Assembly (NCBI GenBank): GCA_021613535.1
Contig: CP075492.1
Span: 9,548,001-9,612,000, forward strand
Reading direction: 5' to 3'
Origin: Adineta vaga
Lineage: Eukaryota > Rotifera
Length of the DNA stretch: 64,000 bases
In this document: positions 12,491 to 23,672 of the stretch, one piece after another
How positions within the stretch are numbered: position 1 is the stretch's first letter
How the letters are laid out: each line of letters starts with the position of its first letter
Notes under the pieces: model-generated
Database searches by the model: none
Told to the model about the DNA's origin: nothing
The model's input: the letters and a program-made list of their open reading frames with translations, nothing else
Position numbers and translations under genes: made by a program

Positions 12491-13314
12491 TTATGTAGAT
12501 GTTTTAAAAAAGAGTTTTTCTAATTGATGTATGTTAACTTTTAATTGTGTAATCACTGCATTGATATCTGACGTTGATTGATATTCTGCTTTTAATGATG
12601 ATATTGGTGATTCACGTTCGATATATTCACGTAGTACATAACAATTACCAACTTCATAGTGATAACGTGTATCGAAACATCGTACAAGTACACCATCGAC
12701 ACGCATAAAAAATCGAAGAAGAATGAAAAATCCACTTGGCATACAACGAATTTTTAATGTTAAATTTGACATTCCATTATCGGCTAATTCATCTTCATAA
12801 AGAGTAAATTCATCATAGAATAGAATTGGTTCTTGACGTTTTAATTTTTCTAAATCAAGTTGTTGATCAGTCGTTTCAATACGCCATGAACTATCACTTG
12901 ACGAACATAATGTACCTAGAAAAGAAAGTAATGATTTCTTTTGCTTTAAGTCAGAATAGTACCTTTATATCTTGTTGTATATGTCCAATCATATGGTCTA
13001 ACATAATCCAGTTCTCTATCTGTACTACGTGATTTTGCCCATATATCACTCATCGATACTTTAGGAATTTGTTCGAGATTATTATACATATCAATATGTT
13101 TTAATGCATCAAATGCATTGAATAAGATCTCTAATTTATTATCTTTATGAACAATTCTTAATGTTGTTTTATCAAAGATCATATCTGGTAAATGATTTGT
13201 TTCAAGACCAGTTTCATATTCTTGCCGTTTGGAACCTTCGGATGATAAAATTGATCCATGAGTCGTACTAATTGACCATTCATTATTAAATAGAATAGGT
13301 TGAGAATGAGACAT
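12491..13314 (-). CDS. TIPRL: TIP41-like protein, TOR/PP2A signalling regulator
   Basis: Two exons, 12963-13314 and 12491-12915 (258 aa). Cytosolic regulator that binds PP2A-family catalytic subunits. Typical TIP41 blocks are present: LPDMIFDKTTLRI, the VRPYDWTYTTRYKGT core that straddles the intron, the MPSGFFILLRFFMRVDGVLVR strand region, and YVLREYIERESPISSLK. Length matches the family (about 270 aa). The start at MSHSQ (13314) is preferred over an in-frame codon 15 residues upstream because that extension is hydrophobic and not conserved in the family. It lies in the same orientation as and just downstream of SLC12A9, with 240 bases between the two coding regions. Confidence 0.95.
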
Positions 13315-13555
13315 CTTAAATAAAGATACACACGCACAGAAAGAACAGATCACATACAAAAAGATTAATTATTAGTGGGCAAAAACAAGAAGAAAGCAAA
13401 AAAAACATTTTTTAGACAAACACTTATTGTATAAGTCAACATACAAGAAAAAAAGAAGGAACGGAGCTTAATAAAAGAGATCGTCAATAGAATAGATACG
13501 AAATATTCTGACACGAAAAAAAGAAACGAGAAAATTTTTATTTTTGATTAAAAAT

Positions 13556-16500
13556 TTATAGTTGTGTACATGTAACCGATGATACACCATGTACAAATAG
13601 AACAGGTGGGAGATCATTTGATAGAATATCCAAAACACGCATGTAACGTTGTGAAAGTATTTTATCTTTCGGTGGTCGTGGTAAATATAAATACAAACAT
13701 GATGTATTATCACATTGTTGCCGAATTAATTCATTCACACCACGAATATAAGAATCATTGACATCAACAAATGAATTCGGAGATGTATTTGATGTCATTG
13801 TTGCAGATGACGATTGTTGTTCAACAGAAATTGTTGCAGCACTATCATTCGTTGATGGAGTTGTATTTAATAAACTTGTAACATTTTCCCAAGCGATCAT
13901 TCGTGTCTGAGCATTGATACGAAGTTGGCTAAGTAATTCATCTAAATGTTGTTGTGTACGTAATGCATTATCATTAATTGCATCAATACAAAGAAAAACA
14001 CGTAGAGTCGCACGAGTTTTCCATGGTTTAACCATGGCTAAAATCGTCGCTAATTGAAGCATATATAAACATGTGACGTCAAATTGTGTTGATGTTTCCG
14101 GAAAGATGAAGTTAATCTAAAAAAAAACGAGTTAAATTTGGAAGAAAAAAGAATAGAATCAAATATATGATATTAAGATTTGATAGAGAAAGAGCGGAAC
14201 TTACCGGCCAAATATCTACGAAAACTTTTCGTCTATTTGTTTCAATGTCATCCTTTTGTAATTGATGAAAGTTTCGAGCTAAACAAACACTTTTATTCAG
14301 ATAAAGTGCATCTTTGATTATTTGTACATAGGAATGAACATCAAGTTCTTTTTCTTCATTTTCTTGACGTAATTCTAAATAAACAACTTATAATATTGAA
14401 AAGAAAAGAAGCAAGAAAAAGTTCTACCTCCGAAATTAAATATTGGATACATATCATTTCCATTGATTGTAGTTAAACTATTAAATGAATTCAAAGTGAT
14501 CGTACTAGCACCTTCCATTGTACCGGATTGAATTGGTACTTGTTGATGAAATGCAGGCGTAGCTGTAGTATTGATTGGCGTACTTGATTTCAACCAACGT
14601 CTTTTGAAAAAGGAACGATTACGTAATTTATCCTCTGGCGTAGCACTGTCATAAAAACCAAGAATGACTGTATTTGGACGAAGACCACCTAGAACAAGAA
14701 CATAATTCTTACTTTAAAGGCTTTTCTAAACATGAGAAATTAGATATTCATTTCCCAAGTTAAGTTATTAATCTTCTAATCGAAATTTAATATATCATCT
14801 AGATAATCTCTTCTCAATGGAAATAGGAAAGAAACTATGAAGTGCAAATTCATATTCATTATCTAGAGTATGTAAATTAAAGAACTTTTTTTCTTTCTAT
14901 TACCTAATCCAGATAATCGCATTAATTGTAAAACGCCATCTCTAATTGTCGGTGCCAATGTCATATCAACAAATGCTTTAATTTTCATATTATCAATTAA
15001 TGAAACCCAAAAAGGATATTCTTGTGAACAGATATCATTAGATCCATTATCCATATGACCAGTTTTGACATGTCCTAAGATGAACAGACCACCTTTCTTC
15101 ATATCATTAACAAAATCGATTAAATTAATTGATGAACGTGGATTAGAAACCAATAATAACATTTGTGGTCGCCAAAATTTCACATGTTCCTTACGTGGAT
15201 CAAGCATGAGAAGATATTTTCGAACCTAGAAATGAAGTGAACCATTGAAAATAGAACAAGTCTAATTCAATTTAGAAAAAACAAGCAAAACCTGATGAAA
15301 AATAAGAGCTTGAGATATGGAACCCCATGAGGCCCGAGGAAAATCTCTCAAATGTAGCATACAAATAAAACCAATTAGAACTCCAATAGCAATCGATGCA
15401 AAAGCAGCTGATACGATAAAACACATGATAATCGATCCAACAGCACCAACTAAAGCAGTATGCCATGAAAAATATTTAAATGTCGGTCGAAAATTTGGTG
15501 CCGATGCTAAATCAAGTGCTAAACATGATAAATTTACAGCAAAATAAGCTAATAGAAAAAATATGGTCACAATTGGAGCAATTTTGTTCATCGATCCAAT
15601 CAATAGAGTTAACTAAATATGCATTGAATGAAGAAAACAAAAACCTTTCATTTCAAGTTCATTTACTTGTACAAGAATAAATGTGAATAAAACAGCAGCC
15701 CAAGGATTACCTCGACGTGTTGTTCCTCCACGAATCCAATGAAATAATGGACCTAGATACATATTGAGTATGTCTAATGCTATTCAAAGAAGATATTCTT
15801 ACCGAAAATTTCATCAATTGCTAATGCTTCTAAAATTCTTGATGCACCAACAAGTCCAGATAAACATGCTGAAAATGTTGCAGCAATTATACCGATAACA
15901 ACAAATGGTTCCCAAATATTAATGTCTTGTAAAAATAGATAATTATTTGTTAAAATGAATCTTCAAAAAAAAATCGAACAGATTGAAATTTATCTCGACA
16001 ATATTTATCGAAACAAACCTGCTAGTTGTACCAGCCATGAGTAATGCTTCAGTGATCAGAATAAAAAATACAAAGAGAAGAGCAGTTACAGATCCTGTAG
16101 GTATACTTCGACTTGGTCGTTTCAATTCACCTAAACAGAAAAAACATAGTTCATACATAACGAACTGAAAAGAATCGTCATCAACTGTATTTTCTTTTCT
16201 TATCTAAACTTCATACATCATTTTTTTTTCTTTTAGTTTTGATCTCATTCATATCTTACCAGACATATTTGCTCCAGCTAAAAGACCAGTTATACTCGAA
16301 AATAAAACACCAAAAACAGTTGCAAAATCCATTGTATCTCCCGTTGTGTAATCAATCGTATAATTAGAATATGTATTTTCACGCATTGTTGCTGAACTGA
16401 AACCAGTATAATTTCCATAGATTAAATCAGTTTTATTATATAATGATGATTGTTGTTCATAAATATAAGTATTCACTTTAGGAATTAACAATTGCATTGG

Positions 16501-17358
16501 ACTTTTCACGAAAAATGAAACAACAACCATCAAATAAACAAAGCTAACAAGTATAAAGATGAAAAATGTTGCCATGGAAAATAATGATGAACCTAAGAGA
16601 CAAGTAATAAGACTAATCATATTAATAATCGTTCCATATAAAATTCTCCACCAATGTGAATCTTCAAACGCATCAGCTTTACCTTAAAATATAAATAGAA
16701 TCATTTATAAATAATTTTGGAATGTTTTCTGCAACATACTTCCTGGTCCAAAACTGGCTACTAATGCTTCGACAAGAGCGGCAACACTCTGACCATTACC
16801 AATAACATTAGCAAAGAAGAAAAGTACACCGATGGAACCACCAAATTCAGGTCCTAGAGCTCGTGATATCATATGATAAACACCACCGCCTTCAATTGCT
16901 CCATTGGTTGCTAATGCACAAACACTTAATAACGTACAAAAAAGTATAATAAAACAAAGACCAAATTGTAATAAAGTTTGTAAAACTCCAGCATTGGCAA
17001 CAACAAAGCCCATACGCATAAATAATGAAATGGAAAACATTGATAATGCAATGGGACAAAAGACTCCAGGAATAGTACGTAATGTACGTTTCGCATTATT
17101 TGGTAAAAATTCGACTCCTTCACTAGTTGTTTCAATAATGGGTACATGTGAAGATGATGTATTAAGTGGATTGATAGTATGAAATGATGTTGATGATGCT
17201 CCTTGAGCCCCCGTTGATAAATCAAAACGTTCATAGGAAGATAAATGACGATTTAATATAGGAAAATCTTCACGTCGTGTCATTGTTGGACTTGCATCAT
17301 TATCATTTGAAAATAATGTACGTCGGAGTGTTGCTCGTACACGATTAAAGCCGTTCAT
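13556..17358 (-). CDS. SLC12A9: Solute carrier family 12 member 9-like (cation-chloride cotransporter family)
   Basis: Ten exons: 16740-17358, 16260-16682, 16019-16130, 15803-15960, 15667-15752, 15292-15612, 14904-15225, 14428-14688, 14205-14374, 13556-14116 (1010 aa). The N-terminus is cytosolic. The core then starts [21 protein letters not shown] and continues with [21 protein letters not shown], as in SLC12 TM1-TM3. About twelve membrane segments follow. The cytosolic C-domain ([54 protein letters not shown]) is closest to SLC12A9 (CIP1) rather than NKCC or KCC. Human SLC12A9 is about 914 aa. SLC12A9 has been described as an interaction partner of other cation-chloride cotransporters, and its own substrate is not well settled. 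Confidence 0.93.
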
Positions 17359-17973
17359 CTAGAAAAGAAAAAACAACGGATACTATATGTTTTTCTTAAA
17401 AAAAGAATAAATCATGAAATATGTACGCCCACATGTTTTCATAAGAGATATACAAAGTTGTATGACAAATACAACTCGAGAATGATGAATAAATATGAAA
17501 AAAACTTTCGTTTCTTCTCGTCTTCGATCATGATCGGCACATGCAATATAATACGTTTCTTTTTCTTCTTTCTTTCAAGTCACTCATCGTCCCCAAGTCG
17601 ATGAATCAGTGGATTGAAAATGAATGGCTCAAATTTTCTTCGCCTCGTATATAGAATTCAAAAGAGGTCGCTCAAATCACTTCGTCTAGTACACCGCATA
17701 CATAAAACATATTCGTTTTCATTAAATAAATTGCTTCTAAATTCTCTTAATCAGCTTTTGTGTTAGTTGTACACATAATACACCTTCACGAATCATTAAC
17801 TTTGAACAAAAATATGACTCTTTATACTCATTGAATCATGTACAAACTAAAGGTTAATGAGAACTAGATAAAATATTGAGGACACTATTTTCGATAAAGA
17901 TATCTTTGTTTTTTCTTTATCCTTACCTGTTGTAATCAGTTTCTTCTTTTTGCAACGTTTCATTACATCGAAT
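17359..17973. other. Divergent promoter interval, SLC12A9 / tocopherol-cyclase-like
   Basis: About 615 bases between divergently transcribed genes, with no coding sequence recognised. It should contain the regulatory regions of both. Confidence 0.5.
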
Positions 17974-19332
17974 ATGTTTAAGTCAAGATTCGTCGTTGTT
18001 TTCTGCGCATTAATTGTCGTTAGCTATTTAACTTTTAACTATAAATCTCTACGACTTGTCTTTCATCCCGATCGTTATCATGGTATAAAAATTCGTTGTA
18101 TTGTCTTGATTTTAAGATGATATTTCTTATCAATTTTAGGTCATTCTATTTCCAATGGCGTCTTTTTCGAAGGATGGTATTATAAATTAGTTTTTGAAGA
18201 ATTAAAAAGTACCATTATTGTCATTCCGGGTGTACATAGAAGTGATAATGATCGTTTTACATTTACTATGATTGCATACGATAATACATCGAATTTTTTT
18301 CGTTTACCATTTGAAGCATTTTCTTCATCTACCGATGAATTCTTGGTAACAATTAATGATGACAAAAATATATTTTCTTACGAAAAATTGATTGTTAATC
18401 TTCAACCATCATCAACGGATGATGCTACAGAAAGTTTTCAAATGAATTTAACTCTTTCTTCACATCATACCATACCAGATCTATCTTGGTTAATGCCAGG
18501 AACAATGGGCCCTTTTTCATGGATGCCAACAATGCAATGTAATCATCATGTATTGAGTTTACAATATGAAGTACAAGGTTCTATAACAATAAATCAAAAT
18601 AAAAGCATGCCTGTTCATGGTGTGGGTTATCTAGAAAAAGATTGGGGCTATTCATTTCCATCAGTATGGATATGGGGCCAGGGTAATCAATGGGAACATC
18701 TTCCATCAACAATCTCACCTCCAAGTTTATTCTTTTCTTTGGCATTGATTCCATGGTATTTCAATCTAGAATTACCAGGTTTCCTTGTTATCTTCGAATA
18801 TAACGATGAAGTTTATCGTTTCAACTCATATTTATTATCACTGATCGATGACTTAACAGTTGATGAAACAACAAATCATATTTCATTTGCTGTTTATGAT
18901 ATTTCATTTCAACATAAACTTCATATTAGTACATATTGTGAAAATTGTAAAAATACTCCAAGCGTATTATTATATGGTCCACGTGATGATCGAATGGATA
19001 AATTTGTTCGAGAAATTCTAGTACGAAATATTTATTTCAATGTTCGATTAACAAGATTAATTCAAAACTTAACAACAGATCAAAACAATGAAGATCTTCT
19101 GATTCAACATGGTTATTCTGAAGAGATGATTTTTCAAGGACGTGCAAAGAATGTAGCAGTCGAAATCAATGGTGATATTCCATCGTTAATCAAAACATAT
19201 CGTACTATATTTGAAAACTTTCATCCTTGGAATTATTCATTCGGAAGAAGTTTAATTCAATATTACAAATTGGTCTTAGCGAGTATTTTAGGTATAATTG
19301 TCATACGTTTCGTTTTAGTTAAATGTCGATGA
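17974..19332 (+). CDS. Tocopherol-cyclase-like protein with membrane anchors
   Basis: Two exons, 17974-18082 and 18140-19332 (433 aa). Residues about 5-24 are a hydrophobic signal-anchor and about 405-427 a second hydrophobic segment. The body matches the tocopherol-cyclase family (plant VTE1, with cyanobacterial, bacterial and protist relatives): FHPDRYHG, then FFEGWYYK (about 45-52), the MPGTMGPFSWMP block (about 156-166), EKDWGYSFPSVWIW (about 202-215), and GRAKNVAVEING near the C-terminus. VTE1 closes the chromanol ring of tocopherol. Many non-plant relatives have no proven substrate, so chemistry here is unknown. Animals do not make tocopherol, so this family is unexpected between SLC12A9 and a zinc-transporter homologue. 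The single 57-base intron and local base composition show it is resident eukaryotic DNA. Confidence 0.85.
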
Positions 19333-19600
19333 AGAATGATTTTATATTCTATTTTTAATTGAAAATCAAGTAAATTTGATTTATAACTTGAAGTCATTGT
19401 GAGAAGAACCATACCTGACTGAAATGAAAACATTGCGTTTTGAACAAGAAAAATCATCGAATCGTTCGTCTGTGATATCTATCTGAAAATATATTTTTTA
19501 ACTTTCTTAATTGAAATCTTTACGAAAATGAAAAGTAGCACTAGAGGGGTATGAACTGAAATGTCTGTCGAAGAAAAGTTTTTTGTTATGCAAATCGTAT

Positions 19601-21214
19601 CTATGAAGGTTTGTTGTCTACAGAATGTTCACAACATCGTAGTGGTTCGCATTCATTACTATTTGTAACACATTGATAATGACAACCTAATTTTTCAAAT
19701 TCATCCGTAGGCTAAATAAATAACATAAGATATTTCTATTCAAATTAAATTCAAATTTTACCAATGCAAATTCAGGTTGAATCGTCACATGATCAATATG
19801 AAGTGTTTGAAATATAAATGTAATATCTAAATATTTAGTTAGGATATCTTCAGTTGTATTAAATATGATATGAACAGTTGCTAATGTACGTTGTGGTGTT
19901 AAACGCCAGATATGTAATTCATGTATACTAGCAATGCCTGAAATCTAAATAAAAATCTTTGAAGTTTTTTTTTCTCTTATCATTTCATAAAGTTTTATAC
20001 GAACAGAATCACAAAGTATCTTTTCTACTTCAGTAGATTTTAGATTACACGGATTTGCTTGTAAAACAAGATGCATGACATGTCGCACTAAAGTAAATGA
20101 TTAAATTGAATCAAAAGTGTGAATTAATCATACTCGGAATAAAAATCATGAGCAAATAAGAAATAAAAAGAAAACAACAAATGATGGGATCAACAAGACG
20201 ACTGAATAAAATCAAAATATGTTGTTTATCTGATAACATCACTAGTAGAATACCACAAATCAAGATAGCTACTGGGCCAAGTAACATATTTAAAACTTGA
20301 AGATATGAATGATGAATTGATAATGTATCAGTAATAAGATCTACGAATGAATATAGTTCATAACTAACGAATTCTCAAATCAAATACATACGTGATTTCG
20401 ATAATAATTTCCTTGGTAATGGTTGTTTTAAACTTGATCTTCGTTGTTTCAGTTGTTCGTCTAATTTCATTGATCGTTTTATAACGATAACTACATCAAT
20501 CAAAGATATGATTCATGTAATAGCGAACTACTCTTCATACTTACATAGCATTGTAATACCTAATAAACAATTTGAAATCGTTGCATAAGCACCGATACCA
20601 AAAATGAAATGTGGACGATAAATAAGTGCTAAATAAGTTTTGTATATTGCTAGAAATGTGTGTGTGTGTTTTTGATAGAAAGGTTTTACCGTGATTATGA
20701 GCAGTTGGCAAACTTGTAGTATTCTTTTCTTGTTGTGGTATTAGAAAGACAACATCAATTAAATGTTTAATACTTTCAAGAAAAACCGAAATCGATAAGG
20801 ATATAAAACAAATAAAAGCCACTAATTCACCCACAACACCAACTGATAAAGAAAATTATTCGTGTCTATGATTTCCAAGACAAATAAACGTCTTACTTCG
20901 AGCTAATCCATATGTATGTCGAGAGGTAAATTTAGATTGAATCTATAAATTGACAAGTTAGATAGATTTTATTCATAATCTATAAAACAATATTATGTTA
21001 ACTTACTAATTTTGAGATTATTCGAACTGTACAAAGGATAGCTTGACATAGATGATAATAACCATCGAGAAGTAGTACCACTATTTGAATGTAAGTGATA
21101 ATATTTATAATTAATAATAAAAATCTACCTACCACTATGGCATGTATGATAACCAATTGTTTCAAGAATGAATAGAATAATATTATTAATTAATAAACAA
21201 CTAGCTAAAATCAT
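19601..21214 (-). CDS. SLC30 (ZnT1/ZnT10-like) zinc-transporter homologue lacking metal-site residues
   Basis: Ten exons: 21133-21214, 21007-21080, 20897-20942, 20690-20842, 20545-20628, 20392-20490, 20134-20340, 20005-20087, 19762-19944, 19601-19711 (373 aa). Order and spacing follow ZnT1: TM2 (LLLDGYYHLCQA), RHTYGLARVGVVGELVAF, FLESIKHLI, TM5 (SYLQVLNMLLGP), and a C-terminal domain with SIHELHIWRLTPQRTLATVH and a Cys-rich tail (CHYQC, CCEH). The HxxxD pairs that coordinate zinc in TM2 and TM5 of ZnT1 are Y36/Q40 and Q194/M198 here. Transport is therefore doubtful, and a partner or regulatory role like that of ZnT6 is possible. The His-rich TM4-TM5 loop of ZnT1 is also reduced. The donor at 20004 (GTTCGT) is weak. 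Confidence 0.82.
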
Positions 21215-22659
21215 GTTTTATTTCGTTTGTGAGTTCAAGTCTTTCTTTTTTGCTTTTCTGATAGGTTCAGACTATATATAAAAGTACATTTTTAATCTAT
21301 AACTGTCTTTTGCTTTTCGTTTACGATGACTAGCCATAAAATATGATGGTATATCAAACAATTTGTACAAATCACGTGTTTTTTTTTCTTTTTTTTTCGA
21401 TCGTCTGTGCAACCGTGAGACATTTTTTTTCCCTTCTTCATTCTGTACAAACAGAAAGTTTTTCTTTTTATTACTTTTTTTCTCCCGTTCATTTACCCAT
21501 CAAGGGTTAATGTAGAAAGATAACGTCAAATTACACTTCTTCGGTAAATCACTCAAGCGTTATTTCATTTTCCTTTGCATTAATAAATGTATGACATGAA
21601 TGGAATTTGTAAATGTTTATCAAGTCGAAAATGTCTATTGATTAGTTCTCGTCCTTCTTTTTTCATTTTATCTAAATGAAATATTTTCAATAATAACGTC
21701 GGTTTTTGTACTGATAACTCTCGAGTTATATCTCTACATACATAAGTGGAATTTCTTTTCATATTTTCTTCTAATAAGCAAATGATACTATCATGTTTCC
21801 TATTTCCACTTATTTCTCTGTCATTTATCTTCTCGAGAAACTAAACATCATCTGTTTCTTGCTTGATTTATTACCATAAGACGATCTGTCAGACTCTGAT
21901 TTATTAGTAAAAGAAATCTTTTTTTTTTATAACGAATCTATGAATGAAAGAGAAGGATATAAATACATATTCTTGACACTGTTGATTTTCAAATAAAAAA
22001 AGAAAAAAAAGAAACAAGTAGAAATTTTCATTCACATGTTCAATATTGCATGCTTGGAATATGTAGTACGAATAATTTTCAATGTTTTCCTTTGAGACAA
22101 CCGGTACTACGCAAATTTATTTCTTTTCCGATTAATTTTTTTTTGCTTCAACCTATATTTATTGTTTTCTTTTCGAGAATATATATATATAAGGTTTTTA
22201 TACAATAATTAGTGAATAATTTTATGCTATTGAACTCTTGTGAGGAAAGAAAGAATCTCATGATTATTATATTTATAGACAGCTAATGAGATGGCACTTG
22301 ATGTACGCTTTTATAATATTCTTTGACATGAACTTGATGATGAGAATTACTACAGAAAAAAGATTCGAGATTTTCTCGTAAACCAATAGAAAAAAAATGA
22401 GGCGCTAACAGCAAATTGACATCAATTTGTATATATAAAAGGATGAATTCAATAGATAATAAAATAAAATTCTTGTATCGATATAATACCTAATTAAGTT
22501 AAGATTAAATCAATAGGCGCTACAAGCAATGAAAACAATACGTTGATTCTATCGCCGATCGTCGTCGTTGTTGTTGTTCTGTCTTCCGTCCGTTCTGTTG
22601 TATAATGATATTCATAAGATCTCAATAAACATATATACATACATATCTTTTAGAAAATA
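21215..22659. other. Divergent promoter interval, ZnT homologue / TMEM33
   Basis: About 1.4 kb between divergent genes, AT-rich with poly-T/poly-A runs. Short ATG frames here look random. No gene recognised. Confidence 0.5.
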
Positions 22660-23466
22660 ATGGTTCTCGTCGAAGACGTGTCAACAAATTCGGATCAATC
22701 TGCGACTAGAGATAATGAAGCATCAGCATCTGCATCTGCATCTTCATCTCGTCCTCAACCACCCCGTTCAACACCTTCATTTATGAATACTTTACTCGAA
22801 CGGAAAACGGATGCTGTTCTTTTATTATCACGTTTAGCGACAATCTTTTTTACGATCATGTTTATTCTGCCATTCTTTCGCTCGGAAGCAAATGTCTACT
22901 ATTCCAAAGCACTATTATCATCTGTTGTTACATCAGCACTACGTCTTCATCAACGAATACCTCGTTTCGAACTTTCACGAGAATTTCTTTTCCATTTATT
23001 TCGTGAAGATAGTGCACATTATTTAATGTATTCATTTTTATTCTTAAGTGGAATACCAATGACAATCGTATTGATTCCAATCGCAACTTATGCAGTTCTA
23101 CATTCATGTTCATTTTTATCACAAATTCTAACAAATTTTCCAGCAATACAGCAATTATGTACACGTGTTACTACAAATCAAATTAGTTTACTTCGATTTA
23201 TTGCCTTAAATGAAATTTTACTCATGCCCGTCTTGATCACTTCTATATTTGTTGCACGTTCGAATTTTCTTCTAATTTTTATGTATTATCGATTTCTTAC
23301 TTTACGTTATACATCTCAAAGAAATCCATATACTCGTACATCATTCACTGAAATTCGTCAAGCAGTGGAAGGTTTATGCAATAGACCAACATGTCCACCA
23401 GTTATTGCTCGTGTTTGTCACAATGCAATTGGTTTTATCAATCGATTAGCTCCCGCAATGGCTTAG
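22660..23466 (+). CDS. TMEM33: Transmembrane protein 33 (Kr-h2/Per33 family)
   Basis: Single uninterrupted ORF of 268 aa, unusual here because every other large gene is spliced. TMEM33 is an ER and nuclear-envelope membrane protein that binds reticulons and has been linked to the unfolded-protein response. A Ser/Ala-rich N-terminus (residues 1-40) precedes the conserved core: FMNTLLERKTDAVLLLSRL, FRSEANVYYSKAL, LHQRIPRFELSREFL, HYLMYSFLFLSG and the C-terminal MYYRFLTLRYTSQRNPYTR. Several hydrophobic segments agree with the family. Length is close to the family's typical 250 aa. Confidence 0.92.
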   Translation: MVLVEDVSTNSDQSATRDNEASASASASSSRPQPPRSTPSFMNTLLERKTDAVLLLSRLATIFFTIMFILPFFRSEANVYYSKALLSSVVTSALRLHQRIPRFELSREFLFHLFREDSAHYLMYSFLFLSGIPMTIVLIPIATYAVLHSCSFLSQILTNFPAIQQLCTRVTTNQISLLRFIALNEILLMPVLITSIFVARSNFLLIFMYYRFLTLRYTSQRNPYTRTSFTEIRQAVEGLCNRPTCPPVIARVCHNAIGFINRLAPAMA

Positions 23467-23672
23467 ACCCATATACAAAAGAAAAAGACACTGATTAAAA
23501 ATCGTTCCATTTCCTTCTCTTTTTTTACCGTTATTGTTCTACATGTTTTTTTTCTTGTTATTGTTGTTGTTCGTGAATTTCAAAACACTTTAAACTGAAA
23601 CTATTCATTTATCTATTTCTTTATTTTAGAAAAGAAAATGTAATTGCCATGGTTGCTTCCTGTTATCATTGA

